DNA of 32,274 bases from Ignavibacteriales bacterium (GCA_003141435.1 PLLW01000011.1:5623-37896), one strand, 5' to 3'; positions 17,552 through 26,732 are shown, counted from the first letter of the stretch. Numbers and translations are program-made. The notes: generated from the sequence alone by a model not told the origin.

Positions 17552-19555
17552 TTATTTTTCACCAACCGGTTCCTTGAATCCAAGCCGCCGGGCTTCGTCC
17601 CAATCTTTCCCGGCTTCAGTTGGTTTATTAAGTTTAGAAAAAGCAAGCCCCCGGTAATACCATCCGGCTCCAACATCCTGCCTAATTTTGATAGCTATAG
17701 TCAGGTCATCTATTGCCCCCTCATAGTCATTCAGCTTTATCTTAGTCATTCCCCTGTTCCCCCATGTTTCATAAAAATCCTGTTTTAACTCTAATGCTCT
17801 GTTAAAATCATTTAATGCACTTGTAAACTCATTTAAATTATATTCAGCCATCCCCCTATTGTTGTAAAATGAAAAGATATTCTTTTCATAATCTATCGCC
17901 TTATTATATTCATATAAAGCAGAATCAAATTTAGCAGTGGAATAATAAAGCATGCCAAGATTATTATGCAAATGACCGTTTTGGGGATATTTCTTAATTG
18001 CACAATCTAATACTATTTTAACTTCATCATATTTCCTTAGAATTATTCCTTCAAGTGAAAGGTTTATATATGAACTTTCATTAAGAGGATAGCCATTCTT
18101 ATATGTCGTATCATATCTAAGCGCTTCTGAAAAAAAATATTCCGATTTGTTATGATCATTTAGCCTGCGGTAAAGCAATCCCTTATTAAAATAAGGAAGG
18201 GAATATGTCGGGCAAACCTGTATCGAATTATCAAAATCCCTCAATGCCTCATCATTAAACCCGTTATTTAAATATGTTACCCCTCTTTCCTCCAGAGCCA
18301 TCGCATTAGATGGATTTAATTTTATTGCTGAAGAAAAGAATGAAACAGAATCATTAAAAACTGATGAGTGAATGAAAGCTATAATCGAATAAACCAGTAT
18401 TATAGAAATTGATATTATTATTCTTTTCTTTAAAGAAATTTCTGCGGATAATTTATTGATCAGAAATCCCCCTATGATTAGAATTCCAATCATAGGAAGG
18501 TAAGCTCTGAACTCAAAATATTCAAAACCCATGGGCGCTAAATATGATCTGAAAAACATAGGGGGAATTGAAAATGCAAGGAACCATATTCCTCCCCAAA
18601 TAACAATTCTCCGCTCTGTCGGGATAATCTTGATTATTATTATAACAAATGTGATCAACAAAATAATTCCCCCTATTAGTCCTGTATTATCGAATAGCGG
18701 CATCGTGCACAGCCTATATGGGATAATAAACTTAAAAAAGATAATGGGAATAGTTGGCAGGTTTTTGATAAAAGGTATTATCCCGAAAATACTTGAAGAA
18801 GGAGTTGTTTTTATAAAACTTTGTCTCATTACAAAAAATAGAACAAACGATATAAGCCAAATGGCAAGAAACGGAGCAATTTCCTTTAATATAATTTTTT
18901 TCTTTTGTACAAAATAAAGATATAATAATATAAGAAACGGCAATAAAACTGCTGTTTCTTTTGAAAACATTCCTGAAAGAAAAACAAGGGCATGCAGTAT
19001 CAGATAAATTGTTTTCCTGGTGTCCAAATATTCCAAAAGCGTAATAAATGAGAGTAAGCCGAATAAGCAAAGGAGGATATCCCCCCGTGCGGGAATCCAT
19101 GCAACTGCATTTGTAAACAAAGGATGTATGGAAAATAATAATGCCAATAGAAAAGAGATTTCTTCTTTTATCCCGGTCTTTTTTAAGAAAAAGAAAAGCG
19201 CAATTACTGTAAGTATATGCAGAAGAAGATTTGAAAGGTGATAGATCCATGCGTCTTTACCCGCTATTTGCGCATCCAGCATAAATGAGATTGTCTGTAA
19301 AGGACGGTAAAATGTATCCCCCTTATTATCCATGAATGCATCATGTGTAAATGCTTCTTGCAGATTTAGCGGACCCTCCCTGACTTCGTTAATATTTGTT
19401 ATTATATTACTATCATCGAAACCACTGTACGTAAAATTTACAACCCTGAAGTATAACACAGAAGGAACTATTACCAGTATTAATAGAAATATAACCAAGT
19501 TGTTTTTTATAAATGGAACAGGCTTAAGGTGTTTATTTTTCTTTTTGTTTTTCAC
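17552..19555 (-). CDS. TMTC-like TPR membrane protein with seven TPRs, second gene of a pair
   Basis: The open frame extends to an ATG at 19663, but I choose GTG 19553..19555. AAGGAA (19563..19568) is 7 bases upstream, and the residues from there (KNKKKNKHLKPVPFIKNN) align with the very start of the neighbouring paralog. The extra 36 codons are an out-of-frame reading of that neighbour's last TPR. The protein is then 667 residues and overlaps the upstream gene by 23 bases. It shows FDDSNII, FYRPLQTISFMLDAQIAG, IHPLFTNAVAWIPARGDIL, EYFEFRAYLP and seven TPRs. Its membrane half pairs with 19533..21545, whereas its fifth and sixth TPRs resemble those of 353..2359. Confidence 0.8.
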   Translation of the reverse strand: MKNKKKNKHLKPVPFIKNNLVIFLLILVIVPSVLYFRVVNFTYSGFDDSNIITNINEVREGPLNLQEAFTHDAFMDNKGDTFYRPLQTISFMLDAQIAGKDAWIYHLSNLLLHILTVIALFFFLKKTGIKEEISFLLALLFSIHPLFTNAVAWIPARGDILLCLFGLLSFITLLEYLDTRKTIYLILHALVFLSGMFSKETAVLLPFLILLYLYFVQKKKIILKEIAPFLAIWLISFVLFFVMRQSFIKTTPSSSIFGIIPFIKNLPTIPIIFFKFIIPYRLCTMPLFDNTGLIGGIILLITFVIIIIKIIPTERRIVIWGGIWFLAFSIPPMFFRSYLAPMGFEYFEFRAYLPMIGILIIGGFLINKLSAEISLKKRIIISISIILVYSIIAFIHSSVFNDSVSFFSSAIKLNPSNAMALEERGVTYLNNGFNDEALRDFDNSIQVCPTYSLPYFNKGLLYRRLNDHNKSEYFFSEALRYDTTYKNGYPLNESSYINLSLEGIILRKYDEVKIVLDCAIKKYPQNGHLHNNLGMLYYSTAKFDSALYEYNKAIDYEKNIFSFYNNRGMAEYNLNEFTSALNDFNRALELKQDFYETWGNRGMTKIKLNDYEGAIDDLTIAIKIRQDVGAGWYYRGLAFSKLNKPTEAGKDWDEARRLGFKEPVGEK

Positions 19556-21545
19556 TATATGTTTCCTTGAATCCAAGTTTTCTGGCTTCCGCCCAATCTT
19601 TTTGGGCTTCGTCCGGTTTATTAAGTTTTGAATACGCCACCCCTCTGTAGTAATATGATTCACCGGATTGTGGATTCAAACTTATAACCTTATTAAAATC
19701 ATAAATAGCCCCTTCATTATCATTCAGTTTTATCTTCGACATCCCTCTGTTCTCCCAGGCATCAAGGAAATCCGGGTTTAACTCCAATGCCCTGTTGAAA
19801 TCATTTAATGCATCTGCAAAATTATTCAAATTATATTCAGCCAGACCCCGGTTACTATAAAATAAAGCATTTCCCTTTTTAAATTCGATTGCTTTATTAT
19901 ATTCATAAAGAGCGGAATCAAATTTAGTCACGGAAAAATAAAGCATACCTAGGTTATTATGCAGATCAGCATTTTCAGGATATATCATTATTCCTTTTTT
20001 TAATAAACCTTTGGCTTCATCATATTTCCTGAGAATTATTTTTTCACGGGAAAGATAAATATAAGTTTTAACCTCAAGGCGGTTGGATTCCTGTTCAAGT
20101 GTGTCATATTTAAGTGCCTCTGAAAAAAAATATTCTGCCTTGTAATGATCATTTAACGAACTGTAAATTAATCCCATATTAGAATATGGTATCGGATATG
20201 TCGGACAAATCCTGATTGAGTTCTCAAAATCCGGCAACGAAAGATCGTTTCTCCCCCGGTAATAATATGAAACCCCTCTTTGACAAAACGCAGACGCATT
20301 ATTGGAATTGGTATTGATTGCTGAAGTAAAGAATGAAATAGTATCGGCAAAAACCATGGTATGAAAGAAAGCAATAACCGAATAAATCGACAATATTGGG
20401 ATTGATATCATTAACATTTTCTTAAAAGAAATGCTTGTAGATAATTTATTGATTATAAATCCGCTAATGAGTAAAATTCCGATAATCGGAAGATAAGTCC
20501 TGAATTCAAGATATTCATATCCGATAGGAGGAATTGCCCGGAAGAACATCGGCGGAATTGAAAACGCAAGAAACCATGCCCCTCCCCAAATAACAATTCT
20601 CCGCTCTGTCGGGATAATCTTGATTATTAGTACAGCAAATATGACCAACAAAATAATTCCCCCTATTATCCCTGTATAATCAAATAGCGGCATTGTGCAA
20701 AGCTTATAAGGAATAAAAAACTTAAAAAAGCTAATGGGAATTGCAGGCAGGTTTTTTATAAAAGGTATGATTCCGAATTCAGCGGGATATAGACTTGCTT
20801 TTATTACGCTTTGCCTCAATGAATAAAATATTACAATAATGATAAACCAGCCAATCAAAAAGGGACTAATTTCCTTTAGCCGAAATTTTTTATTAAGGAC
20901 GAAATAATAATATAATAATAATATAGCCGGTAATAAAACAGCAGACTCTTTCGAAAAAATTGCTGCAGCTATAACAATAGCATGTAAAATAAGATAAACT
21001 TTTTCCCCGCTCTTAAAATATTCGATGAAAGACATAAATGAAAGTAAACTGAACAAGCAAAGCAGCAAATCCCCACGTGCAGGTATCCATGCAACCACAT
21101 TCGAAAAAATAGGATTCACTGAAAACAGAAGCGAAAGGAGAAATGATATTTCTTCTTTTATACCTATTTTTTTAAGGAAAAAGAAAAGTGCAATAACATT
21201 AAGAAGATAAAATATAAGATTAGACATGTGATAAGTCCACGGCTCTATTCCTCCCCATAGTGCATCCAGCATAAAGGAGATTGTTGTTATTGGACGATAA
21301 AATTTAATCCCGTCATTACTCATAAAATTATCATGCTTAAATGCTTCCTTCAGATTTAATGGGCTCCCCTGCACATTAGTAATATTCTGGATTATATTAA
21401 CATCATCGAGTCCGCTGAATTCAAAGTTCACAACCCTGAAGTATAACACTGAAGGAACTATTATCAGTATTAATAGATATATAACCAGATTGTTTTTTAT
21501 AAGTGGAACAGGCTTAAGGTATTTATTTTCCTTTTTGTTTTTCAT
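19533..21545 (-). CDS. TMTC-like TPR membrane protein with seven TPRs, first gene of a pair
   Basis: The protein has 670 residues and starts MKNKKENKYLKPVPLIKNN. Its motifs are LDDVNII, KFYRPITTISFMLDA, VNPIFSNVVAWIPARGDLL (Asn for His in the usual VHP) and EYLEFRTYLP, followed by seven TPRs and the tail KDWAEARKLGFKE. The VHP change is unusual in the set and may affect the active site if that His matters. The ATG lacks a Shine-Dalgarno and is preceded by an AT-rich stretch (TTAATTTAATATA). The gene lies just past the terminator of the T9SS-tailed gene (21578..21613), so it probably has its own promoter within about 40 bases or relies on read-through. Confidence 0.8.
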   Translation of the reverse strand: MKNKKENKYLKPVPLIKNNLVIYLLILIIVPSVLYFRVVNFEFSGLDDVNIIQNITNVQGSPLNLKEAFKHDNFMSNDGIKFYRPITTISFMLDALWGGIEPWTYHMSNLIFYLLNVIALFFFLKKIGIKEEISFLLSLLFSVNPIFSNVVAWIPARGDLLLCLFSLLSFMSFIEYFKSGEKVYLILHAIVIAAAIFSKESAVLLPAILLLYYYFVLNKKFRLKEISPFLIGWFIIIVIFYSLRQSVIKASLYPAEFGIIPFIKNLPAIPISFFKFFIPYKLCTMPLFDYTGIIGGIILLVIFAVLIIKIIPTERRIVIWGGAWFLAFSIPPMFFRAIPPIGYEYLEFRTYLPIIGILLISGFIINKLSTSISFKKMLMISIPILSIYSVIAFFHTMVFADTISFFTSAINTNSNNASAFCQRGVSYYYRGRNDLSLPDFENSIRICPTYPIPYSNMGLIYSSLNDHYKAEYFFSEALKYDTLEQESNRLEVKTYIYLSREKIILRKYDEAKGLLKKGIMIYPENADLHNNLGMLYFSVTKFDSALYEYNKAIEFKKGNALFYSNRGLAEYNLNNFADALNDFNRALELNPDFLDAWENRGMSKIKLNDNEGAIYDFNKVISLNPQSGESYYYRGVAYSKLNKPDEAQKDWAEARKLGFKETYSEKQKEK
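19563..19568 (-). promoter_or_regulatory. Ribosome binding site deciding the GTG start at 19555
   Basis: AAGGAA on the minus strand lies within the coding end of the upstream gene, 7 bases before the GTG. It supports the shorter N-terminus. Confidence 0.55.
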
Positions 21546-21577
21546 TATATTAAATTAATAAAAGCGAGTTGTTAATC

Positions 21578-21613
21578 AAAAAAAAAGCCGGATGAGCATT
21601 ACCCATCCGGCTT
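21578..21613 (-). terminator. Rho-independent terminator of the 21635..23281 gene
   Basis: Perfect 10-base arms AAGCCGGATG (21585..21594) and CATCCGGCTT (21604..21613) enclose a 9-base loop and are followed on the minus strand by a long U run. It is nearly the same hairpin as at 23549..23583. Confidence 0.9.
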
Positions 21614-21634
21614 AAAGAGAGAAAGATCAGAAAA

Positions 21635-23281
21635 TTACTTAAGCATCATCATCTTTTTGATTGCCGAGAAACTATTTCCGGTAACTTTATCAACAGCAGT
21701 TATCTTATATAGATAAACTCCTGAAGAAATGCTCTTATTTAATGATGAGTTGAAATCAACGCTGTAGAAACCAGCTGATTGATCCTGGTTAACTAATTGT
21801 CCAACTTTGACGCCTAATACATTATAGACTTCTAAAGTAACCCTTGCATCTGAAGGGAGATTATAACTTATTTTTGTAGAAGGATTAAAAGGATTAGGAT
21901 AGTTCTGTAGAAGTTCGAAGTTTGTAGGTGTCGAAACTGCAACTTCAGTTACACTACTGTTCGTGAATGATCCGTCATTGTCAGTCATTTTAAGTCTGTA
22001 CTGATAATTTCCTGTATTAAGGTTTTTATCTGAGAAAGAATATTGTTTTGTTGAGTTGCTTAATCCGGCAGCTTTAACAGAGCCAATTGCTTCCCAGTTA
22101 GCACCGATTGTTTGTCTTTCGATGACAAATTTATCGCTGTTCTTTTCTGTCTTGGTTTCCCAAGCAAGGTTAATATTCCTTCCATTTACAATTGATGTAA
22201 AAGAAGAAAGTTCAACCGGGCAAACTCCGGGAGGTGCAAGAGCTATTCCTCTGAAAATTTTACTAGTTCCAGCAGCTGCTACTAAAATATTGACAGCTGA
22301 AGTTGGCCCAATATCAGTAACAGAATAAATTTTGTTAAGAGCAGATTCGTTACTGGTTGCAAAAATTATTGGATTAGCACATTGCCAGCAGACAGTAAGT
22401 CCACGAAAGCCAGTAAATGTAGAAGGAACTAAAGTATATGCTAAAGTCCAGGTAGCGCCAGCATCAGAAGATGTCCATTTTTGAATTCCACCGCCAGAGC
22501 CAACTGCTCCATCATCAGCTACATAGATAATATTTCCTGCAGGATTCATTGAAAAAGCGTAGGGACTATGTGTTCCTAATGTAGGAAAACCTTGCAATAA
22601 TAACAGAGAATCGGGTGAAGTTGTCGGTAGAGGGCCGACCGGGGTACCGATACCGACCAAGGTGTTAGGTCCGAGATGTGGAGCTGATCCGCTTCCAACA
22701 TACAATGTACCATTAAAAATATTGATACACCTGTCATTTGTGGTGACAGCATTAAGTTGAAGAGATGTAGCCGAGCCTGCTGTAGTATATCTAACGCCTG
22801 TAGTGCTGGTAGACATCCAGAATTTATTTCCATCTGATGTTACAACCCCGCGAAAATTACCTGACGCAACACTTTCTGTTAAAGTATTTACAAAACTAAC
22901 TGTTCCGGCTGCATTAACGGTAGCAATTACTCTGTTAGTTGCAGCAGCAGTTGTAGTAGCGGATCCGGCTGCAACAGCAGCGTTATAACCGCTAAGTGCT
23001 AATAAGTTCTGATCTGCTGATAAGGTCATATAACCTTCTGACGAAGCTGTACCATTAATTACAAAATTTGGAGTACCGACTGGTGGTATGGCAATGGTTT
23101 GTAACAATGTACCAGTGAAGTCATATTCATCAAGAAAGACAGGCATTCCCGCATTTGCTAAAGTTACAATGCCATCTCCCAGTCTAACAACAACAAATGA
23201 ATTGGCACCTGCAAAAGCACCTGCATGAATGATATTTGTAACGAACATTACAAATAAAAACATAAGTAACATTTTTTTCAT
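21635..23281 (-). CDS. Exported protein with T9SS type A sorting domain, function unknown
   Basis: I take ATG 23279..23281 as the start (548 residues): GAGG lies 6 bases upstream and MKKMLLMFLFVMF begins a proper signal peptide. The frame itself is open 15 codons further. The middle (about 25-340) is rich in Gly, Thr and Asn with short beta-type segments and resembles a propeller or similar beta fold, but I recognise no enzyme. A fibronectin-like beta domain follows (about 365-455, with PVELSSFTSIVNGRNI and NLAWETKTEKNSDKF). The last 90 residues are a T9SS C-terminal domain with NYPNPFNPSTKISYNLP, VTLEVYNVLG and SGVYLYKI, predicting export through the outer membrane and surface attachment or release. 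Confidence 0.85.
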   Translation of the reverse strand: MKKMLLMFLFVMFVTNIIHAGAFAGANSFVVVRLGDGIVTLANAGMPVFLDEYDFTGTLLQTIAIPPVGTPNFVINGTASSEGYMTLSADQNLLALSGYNAAVAAGSATTTAAATNRVIATVNAAGTVSFVNTLTESVASGNFRGVVTSDGNKFWMSTSTTGVRYTTAGSATSLQLNAVTTNDRCINIFNGTLYVGSGSAPHLGPNTLVGIGTPVGPLPTTSPDSLLLLQGFPTLGTHSPYAFSMNPAGNIIYVADDGAVGSGGGIQKWTSSDAGATWTLAYTLVPSTFTGFRGLTVCWQCANPIIFATSNESALNKIYSVTDIGPTSAVNILVAAAGTSKIFRGIALAPPGVCPVELSSFTSIVNGRNINLAWETKTEKNSDKFVIERQTIGANWEAIGSVKAAGLSNSTKQYSFSDKNLNTGNYQYRLKMTDNDGSFTNSSVTEVAVSTPTNFELLQNYPNPFNPSTKISYNLPSDARVTLEVYNVLGVKVGQLVNQDQSAGFYSVDFNSSLNKSISSGVYLYKITAVDKVTGNSFSAIKKMMMLK

Positions 23282-23548
23282 AAGAGACCTCATATAATTT
23301 ATTGAATGAATAGAACGTAATAACAAAATTAAAAATAAATGCTTATTTATTTTATATAGTGTTTTGTTTTTAAGCGATCAGCCAGAAATAGAATTTTCCG
23401 ACTGTTATGTAAAACACTAAGTGAAATGTAATGGGGCATCTTTTTAAAGTCAAGGCAAAAGATAAATTTATTTTCATTAATGAGAGGTTTTTATATATAA
23501 TTCCATTTAGAGAAGAAATCACGTTTTTCAGCCCCTGTCGGGAGAACC

Positions 23549-23583
23549 AAAAAAGCCGGATAAGCATTACACCCATCCGGCTT
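23549..23583 (-). terminator. Rho-independent terminator of the 23606..25784 gene
   Basis: AAGCCGGAT (23553..23561) pairs with ATCCGGCTT (23575..23583), followed by a U run on the minus strand. It lies directly after the out-of-frame stop at 23606, supporting that position as the ancestral gene end. Confidence 0.85.
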
Positions 23584-23605
23584 AAAAGAAAGAAAATTCA
23601 GAAAA

Positions 23606-23820
23606 TTACTTAAGAAGCATCATCTTTTTGATTGCTGAGAAATTATTTCCCGTTGCTTTATCTACGGTAGTTATCTTGTAAAGATAAACTCCTGAAGAAA
23701 TGCTCTTGCCTAAAGAAGATGAATTGAAATCAACACTGTAATAACCAGCTGACTGATCCTGATTAACCAATTGTGCTACTTTTACGCCTAATACATCGAA
23801 GATTTCTAAAGTAACCCTTC
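23606..23820 (-). pseudogene. Out-of-frame remainder of the T9SS sorting domain
   Basis: In the next frame the minus strand from about 23820 to the TAA at 23606 encodes VTLEIFDVLGVKVAQLVNQ, then SGVYLYKITTVDK and AIKKMMLLK. This is almost the same as the intact tail of 21635..23281. Comparison of the two DNA stretches (CCTTCAGAT then TCGAAGG here, GCAAGG there) places one extra base at about 23820. Confidence 0.8.
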
Positions 23821-25784
23821 GAATCTGAAGGAAGATTATAACTTATCTTTGTAGAAGGATTAAAAGGATTAGGATAATTCTGGCTTAATTCAAAGTTCTT
23901 AGGTGACGTAATATCAGTTTCAACTATAGCGCTTAATTTATAAGATCCGTCATTATCAATCATCTTTAATCTGTATTGATATTTGCCAGCCTGTAAATCC
24001 TTTTCCGTAAATGAATACTTCCTGGGAGAATTGCTGGTACCAGATGCCGAAACTTTTCCGACAGATGCCCATGTTACAGATGCATCGTTTGCGTTTACAG
24101 AAGCGCGGTCAATTTCAAATTTATTGAAGGCTACTTCCGTCTTGGTTTCCCAATTAAGCTGAACGTTCCTTCCATTCATAGTTGAAGTAAAAGATGACAG
24201 TTCAACAGGAAGAGGATTTGTACCGCCATATGCATTGGCAAGCAAAAAATAACTTGGAGTGCCTAAATAACCGAGAAGGCCTGATGTAATATTTCCGGAA
24301 GTATTAGCTGATCCTCCTGTGCCGCCAAGACTTGAGTAAGCGCCAGCAGCTGATGACGATGTATTCATTCCAATCCTTAGGTTTGTATTATCGGTAACAC
24401 CGTCATCATTCCCATAAGTCAGGTTTAATGTGAAGTATGTAAATGCGCCGGAAACCAAACCTATTGCCCAGTAGCGTGTTGGGGAGATTGAGCTAAGTGA
24501 ACCGTCAAATGTACCCCCTGCATTTGCATTCGTTACTCTGGCAGAAATAACCGGACTTCCTCCGGTTACTGAAGCTAGTGTTACCGGTCTGTATGCAATG
24601 TCGCCGATCGGGAAGGTAGCACTTGAACCTACGGTCTGTATAAGTGCGCCTGTTCCATTAGTAACAATATAACTTGTAGCATCAGTAGCAAGTGTTGCTC
24701 CGGAAGCTATTGTTAAGTTATTATTACCTAAAGTCACTTTTGCCGAATTTTGAATTGTAAGAGTACCCGATGATAATTGAACTCCTGCGGGATTAGTGAT
24801 CACAATATTTACAGGAAAATTGTTTGACCCGCCAATCGCCATCGTACCTGCATTAGATATAGTCTGAAGTGAGGAGCCACCTAAAGAAACGGTATCTCCA
24901 GGAGTAAGTGGGTTAAAATTTAGTGTTGCTCCGGATAAAACAGTTATATTACCTTTAATTGCTGACGAGTGGCCGGTCATATTAAAAAGGAAAGTTCCGT
25001 TTTTAACTGTAAAATTATCAATAGAAACAGCACCACCACCGGTTACTGTAATAGTAGGGGGGCCTACTGTACAATCCTGCTCAAAGTTTGCGTATGTTCT
25101 TCCGCTGAAGGAGGGAGTTCCTGTTTGTTGATTACTAAAGAGACTACCGGTTTGGAACTGTACTATTGAAGCGGGGGTTGGACTGGCAAACGGATTAGAT
25201 CCGGTTTTTTGAATAAATGTAGAACCACTCGCAAATACTACACTATTAGTTGTCCCCCCGGAAGCACCGAATACGTTGCCCGTACAAAGCAAACCTTGAG
25301 TAAAAGTAGAACCACTTTGAAAAGTAAGTCCGGCTGCATCAACAGCTGTTATTTTATGAACGCCACCAGAAAAGGTCATATTTCCTAAAATACTCCCAGT
25401 TGCAGTTGTGGCAATAGCTATTGTTATCCCAGTCGTGTTATTACAATTTAACTGGGAAGTGGCGTCAACAGATAGATCAGTACCCGCTGCTCCACCAATA
25501 GTCAATATCACTGCTGCTGCAGATTGTAAATTTACGATTGTACTGCCTGATACAGTTAATTGTGCGATAGTCTGAGTAGGGACAGCTGTTACAGTTACAG
25601 TTCCACCCCCGTTAAACTGAAGAACATCACTAGTAGCCAGAGGAGTACGTTCTGGAGTCCAGTTCGTTGATGTAGCCCAGGAATTATCTGTAGCACCTGT
25701 CCAGGTATAAGTTTGTTGACCCCATCCCACTTGCGTAAAAGCAAGTAGAGAAATAAGCGTTAAAAGAATTATTTGTTTTTTCAC
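23763..25784 (-). CDS. Exported beta-repeat protein, T9SS tail truncated by a frameshift
   Basis: Start chosen at GTG 25782..25784, with GAGG 6 bases upstream exactly as in the 21635..23281 gene. The GTG at 25796 is also in frame but would place GAGG inside the coding region. A signal peptide (KKQIILLTLISLLAF, ending near VGWGQ) precedes a long Gly/Thr/Ser-rich region of beta-solenoid type starting TYTWTGATDNSWATSTNW. A fibronectin-like domain (PVELSSFTSTMNGRNVQLNW) and the beginning of a T9SS sorting domain (NYPNPFNPSTKISYNLPSD) follow. After SD the frame breaks and ends with 20 unrelated residues at 23763. Without the tail the product should fail to be sorted, unless the extra base is an assembly or read error. 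Confidence 0.8.
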   Translation of the reverse strand: MKKQIILLTLISLLAFTQVGWGQQTYTWTGATDNSWATSTNWTPERTPLATSDVLQFNGGGTVTVTAVPTQTIAQLTVSGSTIVNLQSAAAVILTIGGAAGTDLSVDATSQLNCNNTTGITIAIATTATGSILGNMTFSGGVHKITAVDAAGLTFQSGSTFTQGLLCTGNVFGASGGTTNSVVFASGSTFIQKTGSNPFASPTPASIVQFQTGSLFSNQQTGTPSFSGRTYANFEQDCTVGPPTITVTGGGAVSIDNFTVKNGTFLFNMTGHSSAIKGNITVLSGATLNFNPLTPGDTVSLGGSSLQTISNAGTMAIGGSNNFPVNIVITNPAGVQLSSGTLTIQNSAKVTLGNNNLTIASGATLATDATSYIVTNGTGALIQTVGSSATFPIGDIAYRPVTLASVTGGSPVISARVTNANAGGTFDGSLSSISPTRYWAIGLVSGAFTYFTLNLTYGNDDGVTDNTNLRIGMNTSSSAAGAYSSLGGTGGSANTSGNITSGLLGYLGTPSYFLLANAYGGTNPLPVELSSFTSTMNGRNVQLNWETKTEVAFNKFEIDRASVNANDASVTWASVGKVSASGTSNSPRKYSFTEKDLQAGKYQYRLKMIDNDGSYKLSAIVETDITSPKNFELSQNYPNPFNPSTKISYNLPSDSKGYFRNLRCIRRKSSTIG

Positions 25785-26037
25785 TTTGAACCTCACAGTT
25801 AGTTAAGAAAAAAATCTATTTGTTAAAGAAATATTTAATTAGACTCAAGCGATAAATGAGAATTGCTTCATTCTTTGGTAGGTATTATGACCAGAGCTAT
25901 CTACATTTCCTTATGATACGACCTATCAAAGAAAAGATAACTATTTGATTAAAACTTACGTGTTATAGTACCCAATAGCAATAAAATTATAATAATCTGC
26001 CGATAAAATGTAAAAGAAACGACAGTGTGTAAAATAT

Positions 26038-26724
26038 TTATTGGTTGACTAAACATTCTGAAGTGTGGACAGGATTTTCATTTTCATCGAGTGTTATGAG
26101 GATTAAATAACATTTACGGAATTGATAGTGCATATAATATGAATCCTGAGGTGTAGGTAAAACGATATTAATATTCAATTCAGAATTTAGATCAAGAATT
26201 TCTTTTTTGCCTTTGAATGGTATTATTTCCATAGGAGACACAGCAGGCGGCAGGGGCTCTTTGAGAACTATTACCCCAGCAGGCAGAATGAATTTTTCTA
26301 TTGCAGGGTTAATTACGGTGGATGCACCAAGCGGGTCCGATTTAAAAAGGAATGATCTTTGTTCAAAAAGGAATACGGGGTTACTTACAATAAAATTTGC
26401 AGACGGTGCAAGTTTTGGAGGTTTATCGAGATCATTGCAATCTACCGAATGATAATTTTCAGACCATATTTTCTGGTAAATCCTATATTGAACTTCACAG
26501 GAAGAACTCCAGAGATTTTTAATGATATCGAGGGAGTAGATTTTGCTTGATAATTTTCCTACAAATGTGCACTGGTCTCTTCTGAAAATGGAAGCGGGAT
26601 CTGTACCGGGGATAAATGAATTTGGTCTTTTAGCAACATACTTGGTTTTACCAATCTGTTTGAAAACAACCGGACCTAATGATCCGTAGACAGTACCAAG
26701 GTACTGGTTTTTAATCTTAGCCAT
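26038..26724 (-). CDS. Conserved hypothetical protein, possibly DUF6266-like
   Basis: This is a 228-residue soluble protein. I choose ATG 26722..26724 because AAGGAG (26733..26738) is 8 bases upstream. The in-frame GTG at 26733 would overlap that site. The N-terminus MAKIKNQYLGTVYGSLGPVVFKQIG, then AKRPNSF and a basic helix with RRDQCTFVGKLSSKI, recalls Bacteroidota proteins of the DUF6266 type, which also start with a Gly-rich strand and an RP motif. That family link is from memory and uncertain. The rest is beta-rich with no membrane segment, signal peptide or catalytic motif visible. It stands alone, downstream of an array of 11-base direct repeats and divergent from 26992..28389. Confidence 0.65.
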   Translation of the reverse strand: MAKIKNQYLGTVYGSLGPVVFKQIGKTKYVAKRPNSFIPGTDPASIFRRDQCTFVGKLSSKIYSLDIIKNLWSSSCEVQYRIYQKIWSENYHSVDCNDLDKPPKLAPSANFIVSNPVFLFEQRSFLFKSDPLGASTVINPAIEKFILPAGVIVLKEPLPPAVSPMEIIPFKGKKEILDLNSELNINIVLPTPQDSYYMHYQFRKCYLILITLDENENPVHTSECLVNQ

Positions 26725-26732
26725 AAAGCACA

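Noticed and set aside
18732-19250. 172-codon minus-strand frame inside a TPR membrane gene
   Set aside because: It overlaps the conserved catalytic half of 17552..19555 completely in another frame and has no family motifs.
19556-19663. N-terminal extension of the 17552 gene to ATG 19663
   Set aside because: The extra residues are an out-of-frame reading of the upstream gene. A GTG with a well-spaced AAGGAA gives a start that aligns with the paralog.
25797-26037. Near-palindromic arms CTTTGGTAGGT and ACCTATCAAAG upstream of the frameshifted T9SS gene
   Set aside because: One mismatch, a wide loop and no associated promoter elements; could be chance in AT-rich DNA.
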